This document shows positions 8,308 to 16,923 of a stretch of DNA of 64,000 nt, in pieces. The DNA comes from Leptonema sp964619535. Its GTDB lineage: Bacteria > Spirochaetota > Leptospiria > Leptospirales > Leptonemataceae. The DNA lies in NCBI GenBank assembly GCA_964619535.1, contig CAZUEX010000010.1, forward strand, positions 62,001 to 126,000, written 5' to 3'. The notes beneath the pieces are model-generated. The model saw only the letters and a list, made by a program, of their open reading frames with translations, searched no databases and had not been told where the DNA came from. Within the stretch, counting starts at the first letter, position 1. Every line of letters starts with the position of its first letter. The position numbers and the translations under genes are program-made.

Positions 8308-8832
8308 ATGCAGGTGCTGGATTATATCATCAACCGGGCTACCCCCGAGGAGATACGCGGTATTGAGATGGCTCTGGACCGCCGCCGATCAGAGCAGCCG
8401 GCCGGGGTGGCAGACCTTGATTTTGAGCAGATGGCCACCCGTATGGCCAGCAAGCTTGGTCGAAGCCTGGACTTTGATGTGAAAGGCATGTCGAAACGTC
8501 TTGTCGTTGAGATGATTCTGCAACAGTATCCGAACATCAGTGATGAAGAGTTGCAGGCCCTTGTGGATCGGTTTGTACCGGATGGAGGGCAGAAAAGCAG
8601 TGAAGGGCTGCAGCTGCCTCGCGAATTACGCATCTCGATGCTTGATCAGTTTATACGCTATTCGATCGGTCGTATGCCGGCAGAGGAACAGCAGGAGCTA
8701 AAGCGAGCCTCACCGGATTGGGTGCAGCGTTACTGGAATGCCTTTTCGCCCCGACATCGCATGCTGCTCGGGCGACTGTTAAAGGGCGAAATCGACTCCG
8801 AAGAGTTCTGGCGAGAGGCCGAGGGGATTTAA
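8308..8832 (+). CDS. hypothetical soluble protein
   Basis: This encodes 174 residues from ATG 8308, or 181 from a GTG at 8287. I prefer the ATG because a GGA lies about 7 bases before it. There is no signal peptide or membrane span. The sequence is largely helical and charged: MQVLDYIINRATPEEIRGIE, then LDFEQMATRMASKLGRS and ISDEELQALVDRFVPDG, and near the C terminus SIGRMPAEEQQELKRASPDW and HRMLLGRLLKGEIDSEEFW. I recognise no domain. It stands alone between the divergent gmhA unit and the convergent SpoIIE-type gene, 50 bases before the end of the latter. No terminator hairpin with a T run is obvious between the two. Confidence 0.7.
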   Translation: MQVLDYIINRATPEEIRGIEMALDRRRSEQPAGVADLDFEQMATRMASKLGRSLDFDVKGMSKRLVVEMILQQYPNISDEELQALVDRFVPDGGQKSSEGLQLPRELRISMLDQFIRYSIGRMPAEEQQELKRASPDWVQRYWNAFSPRHRMLLGRLLKGEIDSEEFWREAEGI

Positions 8833-8882
8833 GGGCTTCCTGCCTTGCTTCGGTCTTGCTACAGGACGCAGGTAAAGATATG

Positions 8883-10771
8883 TCAGGGATCAATTAAGAG
8901 GAAGGTTGCATCGTCTTCAGGTTCGCTTTGAGCATACAGAACAAACGTTGTTAACAATCGATCTGCTGCACTCTGCAGATCCATCGAGGCCGTTCTGGCC
9001 AGCTCTGCCCGCAGGCGGGTTATACCGAATTGTTCGGTGGAATTGCGGGCTACGGTCTCTATCAGGCCATCGGTAAAAAGCAGTATTCGGTCCATGGGCC
9101 TCAGGTCGATCGTTGTTTCAGACCAGCTTTCGCCCACACCAAGGGGACGTCCGCGAACCGGCGGGCGCAGTACCAGGTTGCGGTCCCTGCTCAGAATCAA
9201 ACAATGCGGATGGCCTGCACTGGAACATACCATACGCTGATTGTGGATCTCAACTATCAGGGCCGTAATAAAGAGGTCGGGCAAAACCGGTGAAAGGATC
9301 TGGTTTATACTGCGCAGGATCTGTGACGGCGTTTCACCACGAGCTTCGCGATAGGCTACAAAGAGCATCGATGCTTCCAGAGCTGCCGGCAGTCCATGTC
9401 CGGCAACGTCGGCCAGTAGCAGAGTGGTACGTTCCTGGTCCTGATCGACATGGTAAAGATCACCGCCGATTACAGCAGAGGGAAGATGTCGCACGGCCAC
9501 GTTTTCGGGTAGTTTTGTCTGCAAGAGTCTGCCCTGAATGCGGCCGGCAAGGGCCAGCTCCTGTCGGATCGCGCGAATCCGCTCTTCCTGCATGGTGGCA
9601 CGGTGTCTGGCACGTTCGGATTCGCTTTTCAGGATGTTATAGCGATCGGCTACGGCAAAACCGACGAGGATTACTTCGATGGACTGCGTAAACTGAAAGG
9701 CGTAGCGGGTCAGATAGTTTACAGGAAGGTAGCCCATTGCCTGCAACAGGGACAGCATGGCTCCCACCAGCACGGCACCAAAGCCAATAAAAAAGAATAT
9801 GGCCGGTCTGTAGCCTGCGCGTGCACAGATAAGGCCACTGAAAAAAACAGAACCAGCAGTACCGCGGCCACATAATCCAGTGCTCGGTTGATCACATAAA
9901 ATGGAAGAAAGGCAGACACAAGGAAAAGCATGAATACAACGGCCATGCCGCCTTGAAGAAAACGGTGCATCAGCGGGGCATGCCTTTTGGTTGCCAGGAT
10001 ATGGATTGCCAGGCCGCATGAGGACAGCAGGCTGAAGATATAGATGTAATTGTGAATACCTTTGGCCACGGCAGGCTGCGAAGGGACCAGATACAGAGCC
10101 AGGTAGCCATTCAGAGAAAGCTGAAAGAACAGGTTCGAGAAGAATAATGTGACGGCATAAAGCAGATGCCCCTTCTCACCGGTGGTAGAATAAAGAAAGA
10201 GGTTGTAGAGGATCATGACGGCGATCCATCCGAAGTAGAACCCCTGCACAAGGGTATCCCTCTGGGCCTGTCTGTAGTAACTGTCTTCGTTTCGAATTAC
10301 GACGGGAAGGGCAATACCCACATCGCTGATCACCCGCAGATAGTATACGTTTTCCTCTTGAGGATTGTAGGGCAGTGTAACGGTGGGATGGCGATCCTCT
10401 TTCTCTCGCAGAAACAGTGGCGTAAGGCGACCGACCTCTTTGTGAATCAGGCGTCCGCTCTGCAGCGTGTAAAGATCCATACGGTCAATGGACGGGAGTT
10501 CCAGGCTGAGCAGCAGCGTGGATGGCATCCCCGCTTTGAGGGTAAACCTGGCCCACACTGCATCCCTCAGTACTCCTGGGTTGGGTACTGTCTGGTCAGA
10601 GCGGCTGAAGCGGCCTTTACCGTTCAGGATGTCGTCTATCGTAACGTCACGCGGCGCTGTGTAGAGGTGGAGAAGGGGACGTAACTCCAGACCCGATTCG
10701 GCAGCCAGATGTTGAGCGGGAAGAATAAGAAAGAGTAGAAGCCATCTGCGCCCGATCACAGCTGGCATCAT
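8883..10771 (-). pseudogene. 7TM (7TMR-DISM) SpoIIE-type phosphatase, frameshifted
   Basis: Two overlapping frames make one protein. The first (10771 down to about 9845) has a signal peptide, a periplasmic 7TMR-DISMED2-like sensor domain (ITIDDI to YYLRVIS), and most of a seven-span membrane domain. The second frame (about 9845 down to 8883) continues with the last spans (YRPAIFFFIGFGAVLVGAML, YAFQFTQSIEVILVGFAVAD), a coiled linker (ESERARHRATMQEERIRAIR), and a SpoIIE/PP2C domain with VIGGDLYHV, LLLADVAGHGLPAAL, FTDGLIE and EDDATFLLID. The switch falls exactly at a run of seven A at 9841-9847 (T on the coding strand). One more T would restore a single ~628-residue protein. It may be a sequencing error, phase variation, slippage or a dead gene. 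The phosphatase domain itself keeps its metal-binding aspartates. Confidence 0.85.
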
Positions 10772-10848
10772 ATCGGAAACTGAATGAAGAGCAAGGGAAA
10801 AAGATTTGATCAGGGATCCAGAATCGGCCCTGAGATCTGGACAGTCCT

Positions 10849-11253
10849 CTAATAGCTGATCGCCCGGGGAAGGGACTTCGCCTGTTCCACCCAGTCTTTT
10901 ACCTGCGAGGCAGCGGGAAGCTGACGAACAAGCTTCCGTCTGGCATTGGTAACCTTCAGCGCGTCCACAAGGGCATCGGGCCTGCGTTTAGAAAGCTCTA
11001 CGACCGTATCGACGCCGGCTACTTCCAGTAATTCAGCATATTCTTCGCCAATCCCTTTGATGCGGAAGAGATCCACGTGGTTGACCCAGGTCAGTACCAG
11101 CTTTTCGCTGATAGCCGCCTTCTGGGCGATCTCTTTGCGTCCGGCGGGTTTGCCGCCTTTTTTCAGCAGATCGCCGGTCGATCGGATACCGGCCGCCCGC
11201 AGTTTCGAGGCGTACCTGTCGCCGATTCCTTCCACCATTTCCAGTTTTGCCAT
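10849..11253 (-). CDS. DUF4332-type helix-hairpin-helix protein
   Basis: The 134-residue protein is made of two helix-hairpin-helix-like repeats. The first is VEGIGDRYASKLRAAGIRST with DLLKKG; the second is FRIKGIGEEYAELLEVAGVDT with VVELSKRRPD and ALVDAL. This is the DUF4332 pattern, also seen fused to other domains; it is expected to bind nucleic acid or proteins non-specifically, and no reaction is known. The start at 11253 is supported by a strong GGAGG ribosome binding site about 5 bases upstream. It is a single gene behind an AT-rich leader (11285-11335) that probably contains its promoter. The short gap to the frameshifted phosphatase shows no hairpin terminator. Confidence 0.85.
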   Translation of the reverse strand: MAKLEMVEGIGDRYASKLRAAGIRSTGDLLKKGGKPAGRKEIAQKAAISEKLVLTWVNHVDLFRIKGIGEEYAELLEVAGVDTVVELSKRRPDALVDALKVTNARRKLVRQLPAASQVKDWVEQAKSLPRAISY

Positions 11254-11396
11254 GCGCTTCCTCCACGTTCTGACGTTAGTAGACGCACAAATGAAAAGAA
11301 AGTAAACAGAATTTTTATAAAAATAAAAATAAAAAAATCGCAGGGAGTGGGGATGCGGTTTCGACTAAAATAGGGATGAGCAGAGAGAGGACAGGA

Positions 11397-11414
11397 CGGA
11401 AGCATATGCTTCCG
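11397..11414. repeat. 18-bp perfect palindrome after the hydroxyacyl-CoA dehydrogenase gene
   Basis: CGGAAGCATATGCTTCCG is a complete palindrome 15 bases beyond the dehydrogenase stop. It has no T run on either side, so it is either a weak hairpin end or a protein site for the DUF4332 promoter region. Confidence 0.5.
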
Positions 11415-11428
11415 CCCCGCAGTCGGTA

Positions 11429-12724
11429 TCAACCAGCGCGGAACAGCTGGCGGTAATCGAGTTTTCCTTTCAGCGAGTACACAGATGTACCGGAAAGCGT
11501 ATTCATATGGTCCGGGACGGCCAGGCCTGTTTTCTCGATGAAGCGTTTTGTTTCATCGACGCCACCGAGCAGATCGATCCAGGCGGAGGCGGGAACCCAG
11601 TTAAAGCCGAATCCCATAGCGCCATCAGCGCCGGCCATGTCTGTTACATCGGGTACAAGCGACAGGGAATACGAGATATAGCGGGCAATGAAGTAGCGCA
11701 CAAGGTCTGCATCAGCGCCTGTTGCCGTTTTCAGAAGATCGGCATAGCCACGGTAGTCCGCTTCCCGGATCAGGGAGGCAGCCTGTTGCTTGAAGGTCAG
11801 GTCAAGCTGTGGAGCGGCCTCGTATTCGTCCTTTGCGATGTTATAGACCTTCACGACCGTACGGCCTTCAGCGTTTTTCTCGCGCTGGTACAGGCCTTTG
11901 CCAGCCTTGTTGCCCAGATGCCCTTTGTCGATCAGCTTCTGCATGTAGGCCGGCAGCTTGAAGGTTTCATGGGCTGCATCGTTTGTGAATTCATAGATGT
12001 TGTCGACAATGGCCTTATGCACATCCAGACCGACCAGGTCGGCCGTGGCAAGAGGGCTCATGGCCCGACCGGTATAACCGGACAGCATCTGGTCAATCCA
12101 GAAGATTCCGCCACGATCCTGATGCTTTTCGGCAAAGATAGCCGCTTCGTTCATAAACTGGAAGCCGATTCTGTTACCTGCAAAGCCAGGGCGGTCGTTA
12201 CAGTAGATAACATGACGCACCAGTTTCTCTTCCAGGAAACGGCCCAGTTCTCTGGTATAGGCTGGATCGTTTGCCGGATGAGTGATCAACTCACAGAGAA
12301 CCAGCTTGTAAGGAGGATTGAAGAAGTGCGTTCCGTAGTAGTATTTTTTGCCGTCTTCGTCGAAGACCGAGGCAAGCTTTTCGATGGAAAGCCCCGAGCT
12401 TACGGTTGAAACGAGCGTGCCGGGACGGCGTGCCTTTGCAATACGTTCGTTCAATGGCAGCTTTGTTTCGTAATTTTCGGCCACCAGCTCGAAAACCCAG
12501 TCACTTTCAGCCACGCACTTTTCCAGATCGTCGTAGGTGCCGGGGATCATGCGGTCTTTGATGATGCCTGAGCGAACAGAGGCGACGGCCTTGTCGATCC
12601 CTTCCTGTGCCTTTTCAATGGTACGTGCAAGCATGTGCACTTTCATTCCGCCGAACGATGCAAGGATGGCGGCGCTGCCGGCTCCCATCGTTCCATTTGC
12701 CCCGAGAAGGGTAACCGTTTTCAT
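11429..12724 (-). CDS. 3-hydroxyacyl-CoA dehydrogenase
   Basis: The 431-residue enzyme oxidises 3-hydroxyacyl-CoA to 3-ketoacyl-CoA with NAD in beta-oxidation. The NAD-binding Rossmann motif LLGANGTMGAG is at residues 5-15. The family signature is seen as GTHFFNPPYK (catalytic His) followed by CNDRPGFAGNRIGFQF. The C-terminal helical domain contains DLVGLDVHKAIVDNIYEFTN and HLGNKAGKGLY. Unlike FadB it carries no hydratase domain. I set the start at 12724 because the 40 residues before it are basic, low in hydrophobics and unlike the family, and the Rossmann fold begins immediately after. The preceding GAGAGAA can serve as ribosome binding site. It diverges from a chemotaxis receptor across 407 bases, which contain a long inverted repeat. 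Confidence 0.9.
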   Translation of the reverse strand: MKTVTLLGANGTMGAGSAAILASFGGMKVHMLARTIEKAQEGIDKAVASVRSGIIKDRMIPGTYDDLEKCVAESDWVFELVAENYETKLPLNERIAKARRPGTLVSTVSSGLSIEKLASVFDEDGKKYYYGTHFFNPPYKLVLCELITHPANDPAYTRELGRFLEEKLVRHVIYCNDRPGFAGNRIGFQFMNEAAIFAEKHQDRGGIFWIDQMLSGYTGRAMSPLATADLVGLDVHKAIVDNIYEFTNDAAHETFKLPAYMQKLIDKGHLGNKAGKGLYQREKNAEGRTVVKVYNIAKDEYEAAPQLDLTFKQQAASLIREADYRGYADLLKTATGADADLVRYFIARYISYSLSLVPDVTDMAGADGAMGFGFNWVPASAWIDLLGGVDETKRFIEKTGLAVPDHMNTLSGTSVYSLKGKLDYRQLFRAG

Positions 12725-12845
12725 TTCTCTCACGTCTCTACTCCTGCGTTTCCGTGCATCAGCGTTCCGGAAACCGTCTCTTCCTGATTCTTTGTGCGGG
12801 TTGCCGTTAGATGAAACCGGCCGCCCGTCACGTGCCTGAGGCATT

Positions 12846-12895
12846 TTTTTCTCGAAAAGACCTTGATTCTGCAGTCAAAGCCCGTTCGAGAAAAA
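12846..12895. repeat. 11-bp perfect inverted repeat in the dehydrogenase/receptor intergenic region
   Basis: TTTTTCTCGAA at 12846-12856 is matched exactly by TTCGAGAAAAA at 12885-12895 across a 28-base spacer that itself contains a smaller TTGA/TCAA match. It sits 122 bases upstream of the hydroxyacyl-CoA dehydrogenase start in a 407-base region (12725-13131) otherwise without recognisable features. It could be a paired operator for a regulator of fatty-acid genes or a cruciform element; it does not look like a normal terminator. Confidence 0.6.
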
Positions 12896-13131
12896 TTTTG
12901 TGTCACAGTTCTGGGAAAAATCACACCGTCAAATGGGAATCAAAAAAACACCGGATCGTCCGCTGCGCTGCCCGTGCCGGTAAAGCGGCACTTTGCAAGA
13001 AATCTTATAAAAGTATTAGTTGACGATTGTTTTGCTTGATCATCGGAAGAGCACATGTAAGGAATGGTCCTGTCGTATCGGATTGCCGGGCCATTCGGTT
13101 CTGGGCATAACACATAGAAAAGGACGGAAAA

Positions 13132-14718
13132 ATGTTCGGAATTTCAGGACTGGAAAAGCCTCTCCCCTCAGAAAATCGTTCGGCCAGTATTGGCCCGAAG
13201 GCCCTGACACGTGTTCGGATGATTCTGCTTTTCGTATATGTGCTGGCTGTAACGGCGTCGGCAAAGAACAATTCGCCTGTTGAGCTTTCGATGTATTACA
13301 TCCTCATCGTGGCAACCCTGATCAACACGCTGGTCTATAGCTGGTTCTTTAAACGGGGGAAGGCAAACACCCTCGTCAGCGAGAGCACCATCTTTGCCGA
13401 CATAGTCATTCTTTCTACGATCTATTTCGTTCTGCCGGCCCTGGGGCCAGAGCGCGCCTCTTATCTGACAAAGAATCCCATCCTGACCTATGTCTTTACA
13501 TTCCCTCTGATCGGAGCCGGTCTTGTCAATATGCGCCCGCTCATGATCGTTCTGTCCGGCGCTCTTGTGATCTGCATCCTGATTGCCAGCAACGTCCTGG
13601 CCTATCAGGTCGGGGCCACCCTTACGGTGGGCAAAGATGTGATGTTCTCCCGCACCGAGATCTATGTGAATGTCTATCCGACCCTGATGCTCTGGTATGG
13701 CATGGTGACGTTTCTTGTCTATACCTCGGTTCGCATCTTCAATCTACAAAAGGAGCAGATCCTGCATGAAAAGCAGCAGGGGGAAGAGTCTGCCAGGTCG
13801 CTGTCCGAGGCCTATGACAGTATGGCATCGACGGCGTCAGAGATTGAATCCTTTTCTACCTCGCTTGGTGGCTTTGTGAACCAGATCGATCGGGAGATGC
13901 GGGATCAGGGTGCAGCGGCCGAAGAGATCTCTGCAACCATGGAGGAGCTTGCCACCACCTCGCGCAAAACGGCCGACTCCGTTACGTCACAGTATCAGCT
14001 GATTGAATCGATTGCCGAAGAAACGGCTGCCATCGAAGGCATTCTACAGAGCATCAATGAGTCCTCGCAGGCACTGGCCTCGGAGCTTCAGCTTATGGGC
14101 AGCCGTTCAGCAGAGGCCGTATCCGGTATGCAGGATCTGGAGAACGTCATGCAGTCCATCGGCTCTTCCTTTGATCGGGTCCGGGAGGTTACAGAGATCA
14201 TGGGCGAGATTGCCGACCGCACCAACCTCCTGGCGCTGAATGCCTCGATTGAAGCGGCGCGTGCCGGAGAGCAGGGTCGTGGCTTTGCCGTCGTTGCCCA
14301 GGAGGTGAGCAAGCTGGCAGATTCAAGCTCATCCAATGCCCGCAATATTGCGCTGATTATCGAAGAAAGCGGCGAACAGGTCGATCGTGGTATGCAAAGT
14401 GCGCGAATGGCCTCGGGAAACGTATCCTCACAGGCAGAGGCCTTTCAGAAATCCGTGCGCTTCTTTGAAGATCTGAATGCCTCGATCCACGAGCAGCTGC
14501 GTCGCAGTGCGGCCCTTGGTAAGGCCATCCGGGAGTTGAAGGGGATGAGCTCCGAAATCGAAGCTCTGAGCCGCGAGCAGAGTGGAGGGGCCGAGCAGGT
14601 AACAAGCAGCCTATCACATATGGAAGGATCGGTGGCCAGCCTTGTGCAGAAGTCTGCCGAACTGAAAGAGCGTATCGATCGCTTTGTTGCTCTTTCTGCC
14701 AGGTTGCGCAGGGAATAA
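13132..14718 (+). CDS. methyl-accepting chemotaxis protein with a membrane sensor
   Basis: The 528-residue receptor has an N-terminal membrane domain of about six spans (residues ~27-205, such as ILLFVYVLAVTA, YYILIVATLINTLVY and LMLWYGMVTFLVYTSV) instead of a periplasmic ligand domain. The cytoplasmic part is a long coiled coil with the conserved signalling tip EIADRTNLLALNASIEAARA (about residues 360-380) and GRGFAVVAQEVSKLAD. The ends contain QGAAAEEISATMEELA and REQSGGAEQV repeats typical of methylation helices. There is no visible HAMP domain or pentapeptide tether. It probably senses a membrane-linked or energy-related signal and drives CheA. It ends four bases from the convergent TPR gene. 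Confidence 0.9.
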   Translation: MFGISGLEKPLPSENRSASIGPKALTRVRMILLFVYVLAVTASAKNNSPVELSMYYILIVATLINTLVYSWFFKRGKANTLVSESTIFADIVILSTIYFVLPALGPERASYLTKNPILTYVFTFPLIGAGLVNMRPLMIVLSGALVICILIASNVLAYQVGATLTVGKDVMFSRTEIYVNVYPTLMLWYGMVTFLVYTSVRIFNLQKEQILHEKQQGEESARSLSEAYDSMASTASEIESFSTSLGGFVNQIDREMRDQGAAAEEISATMEELATTSRKTADSVTSQYQLIESIAEETAAIEGILQSINESSQALASELQLMGSRSAEAVSGMQDLENVMQSIGSSFDRVREVTEIMGEIADRTNLLALNASIEAARAGEQGRGFAVVAQEVSKLADSSSSNARNIALIIEESGEQVDRGMQSARMASGNVSSQAEAFQKSVRFFEDLNASIHEQLRRSAALGKAIRELKGMSSEIEALSREQSGGAEQVTSSLSHMEGSVASLVQKSAELKERIDRFVALSARLRRE

Positions 14719-14722
14719 GGGA

Positions 14723-15667
14723 TTAGTTTACCCTGGAAAGTCGTTCGACGCGATTTCGTTCTCTTTGCAGGGCTTCAATATTGTGATCGAGAAAAAAGGG
14801 CTCCTCCGTGCTGGCCAGCAGTGCATTGTACGACATGGCGGCTCGGCGATAATCCCCGATTCGGTCATACAGCCGGGCCATAAGCAGAAGGCGGCGCAGC
14901 GCAAAAGAGCTGCGCTCTGACTCCGGAACGTCTATGGATTCTACAAGGATGCGCGCCTGGTTCAGGCGATACTGCCTGTAGCGAAGCTCTGCCAGGCCAA
15001 GTCGTAACTGGCGATCGGTTTCAAAGCGATTCATCCCACGTCGTAGAAGATCTTCTGCAAGCGATTCACGATCCGTGCGGGCATAGTAGGCGGCCAGGGC
15101 AACAAGGGCCGTGGCGCTGAATGGGTTCTTTCGAACGGCCTGTTTATAGTGCATATGGGCAGCCACGTCCTGTTGCATCCGCTCGTACAGGGCAGCCAAA
15201 AGCAGGTCCATGCGGTAATCCTTTTTCATCATCGTAGCGGAACGCTCCGCGAAAAACAGGGCCTGCTTGAAATCACGCTTTATTACATACGTTCTGGCAA
15301 GGTTATAATTAAAGGCAAAGAAATGAGGATCATCGGCGTATCCTGCCTTCCACATGGCCTCGGCCTTTTGTAGCGATGCCGGATCCTTTGTGGCCTGCAA
15401 CGCAAGTGCAACGGCTTCATTGTTAAACGTCGCTATATTTGTGTATGTGCGGCCTTCGAAGTTCAGGCGAAAGTTCGGTCCTGGCGGTCCATCCCCTTTG
15501 CCCAGAGGGCCGCGGCAGAGGATCCAGTCACCGTCGATTCGTACAAAGGTTCCCTGTGGCAGCTTTTCGAATAAAGGGGGTGGATCGTCTTCATCGACAA
15601 GCAGCTCGGGAAAATCCTGGGACAGCACAGGAAATGGCAGAAAGAGTAACAGGATGGTCCATCTCAC
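14723..15667 (-). CDS. secreted TPR-repeat protein
   Basis: This 314-residue protein begins with a signal peptide (MRWTILLLFLPFPVLS, cut probably before Gln). A proline- and acid-rich stretch follows, then at least four tetratricopeptide-like repeats from about residue 95 (AEAMWKAGYADDPHFFAFNY, ARTYVIKRDFKQALFFAER, YKQAVRKNPFSATALVALAA, RRAAMSYNALLAST). It is expected in the periplasm, where it would act as a scaffold; no enzymatic motif is seen. The start codon is GTG, preceded by GAGAAG; no nearby ATG fits the signal peptide. It diverges from a polytopic membrane protein with 57 bases between starts, and the two may share a promoter region. Confidence 0.8.
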   Translation of the reverse strand: MRWTILLLFLPFPVLSQDFPELLVDEDDPPPLFEKLPQGTFVRIDGDWILCRGPLGKGDGPPGPNFRLNFEGRTYTNIATFNNEAVALALQATKDPASLQKAEAMWKAGYADDPHFFAFNYNLARTYVIKRDFKQALFFAERSATMMKKDYRMDLLLAALYERMQQDVAAHMHYKQAVRKNPFSATALVALAAYYARTDRESLAEDLLRRGMNRFETDRQLRLGLAELRYRQYRLNQARILVESIDVPESERSSFALRRLLLMARLYDRIGDYRRAAMSYNALLASTEEPFFLDHNIEALQRERNRVERLSRVN

Positions 15668-15724
15668 CTTCTCAGTATCGCCCGAATTGCTTGCCCGATT
15701 GACCCCTGTTCTTCAGATGGAGCC

Positions 15725-16906
15725 GTGATACCGGCCGCCTCTTTGCTGCTGTCGTTTGAGAATTCACTGCCGGTCCTTGCCTTTTTGCGGTGGCTGCTTT
15801 ATGCCGGTATCGTCTTCTTCTCTGCCAGAAAAGGCAGAGATGGGATCATTGTGCTGGCCAGCATGGTCTTCTATGCGCTTCAGGATCTGCCTGCCCTTGG
15901 TGATGCCCTGTTTCTGCAGACTATGTATGAACAGGGGGTGAAGAGAATCTGGGCCTCCGAACCCGTAACGCATTTGCTGTTAACGCAAACACTTTCGCCG
16001 CAGACGTTACGCCTGTTTGTTCCGCCTCTGATGGGCGGTCTTTCGGTGTGGCTGTGGCTGAAATTGCCCGACCTGAGGCCGATAAAAGGTGAAGGCAACG
16101 ATAGGTCGGTAAGGGCCCTGCTTATCGCAGCCATCCCGTTGCAGATGGTGTTTTATCGCGGCTACGTAGAGTCGATGATGATTGCCGTTCCTGCAGGATT
16201 GGTCTTTTTGCATTGTTTGTTTCGTGCAGTCGATCGTTCGTCATTGCAAAACGTTCTTCTTGCAGCCGCTGCACTTGGGATGGCTGTTCTCATTCATGGG
16301 GTTTACTTCTTCTGGCTGCCTGCTCTCCCTCTGTTTCTTTTGATCTCTGCATTCCTGAAAGACCGGAGCAGCACAGCATATTCTGCACTGTATTCGCTGC
16401 TGTTTATTGCGGTCGTCCTCGGTATCTATGCCGGTGGGCTTGGGTTGATTCAACTTTTAGGTTTCGAGCTGGACTGGATGAATGCAAGGGGCGGGGGCGA
16501 TCAAAAGGCCTTCGTATCGTTTGAAAAGGATCCCGCCAATCCATTCATTGCCTACACATTCGCCTCAAAAGAACATGTTGTTGCCGTCCTGTCCATTCTT
16601 GTTTATGCCGCGCCGGCCCTGCCTGTGATGCTCGTCTCGCGGGGAGGGCGCTTGCTTGCCGACCGTTTGTACACGTTATCCGCCAGAGACATTGCCCTGG
16701 TGCTGTTAACGCTGGCCTTCACCGGCTTTGTAACGCTGTGGAATTTTGATCTTGGATTCTTCTGGGACTTTGATCTGATCTTTTCTCTTTCGATTCCGCT
16801 GGCCTTGCTTACAGAGCGGATGTGGAGGATGCAATCGGCCTACTCTTCTGTTGTAGCCGTTCTACAGACCATGCTGTGGATGCTTGCCTTCTCCAGGTTT
16901 TTCTGA
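15725..16906 (+). CDS. polytopic membrane protein of unknown function
   Basis: The 393-residue protein is dominated by about ten hydrophobic segments (for example FLRWLLYAGIVFFSA, LLIAAIPLQMVFYRGYV, AALGMAVLIHGVYFFWLPAL, SLLFIAVVLGIYAGGLGLIQ, LALLTERMW near the end). The overall pattern, with long loops and the YRGYVES and IHGVYFFWLP segments, is loosely like GT-C-type or lipid-linked sugar membrane enzymes, but the acidic catalytic motif of those families is not clear to me, so I assign no function. The start is GTG at 15725 with GGAG about 5 bases upstream. It ends 17 bases before the convergent giant repeat gene. Confidence 0.75.
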   Translation: MIPAASLLLSFENSLPVLAFLRWLLYAGIVFFSARKGRDGIIVLASMVFYALQDLPALGDALFLQTMYEQGVKRIWASEPVTHLLLTQTLSPQTLRLFVPPLMGGLSVWLWLKLPDLRPIKGEGNDRSVRALLIAAIPLQMVFYRGYVESMMIAVPAGLVFLHCLFRAVDRSSLQNVLLAAAALGMAVLIHGVYFFWLPALPLFLLISAFLKDRSSTAYSALYSLLFIAVVLGIYAGGLGLIQLLGFELDWMNARGGGDQKAFVSFEKDPANPFIAYTFASKEHVVAVLSILVYAAPALPVMLVSRGGRLLADRLYTLSARDIALVLLTLAFTGFVTLWNFDLGFFWDFDLIFSLSIPLALLTERMWRMQSAYSSVVAVLQTMLWMLAFSRFF

Positions 16907-16923
16907 TCGGGTCTGCCGCCACC

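Noticed and set aside
11507..12409. 300-codon plus-strand frame opposite the hydroxyacyl-CoA dehydrogenase
   Set aside because: Antisense shadow of a clear enzyme gene.
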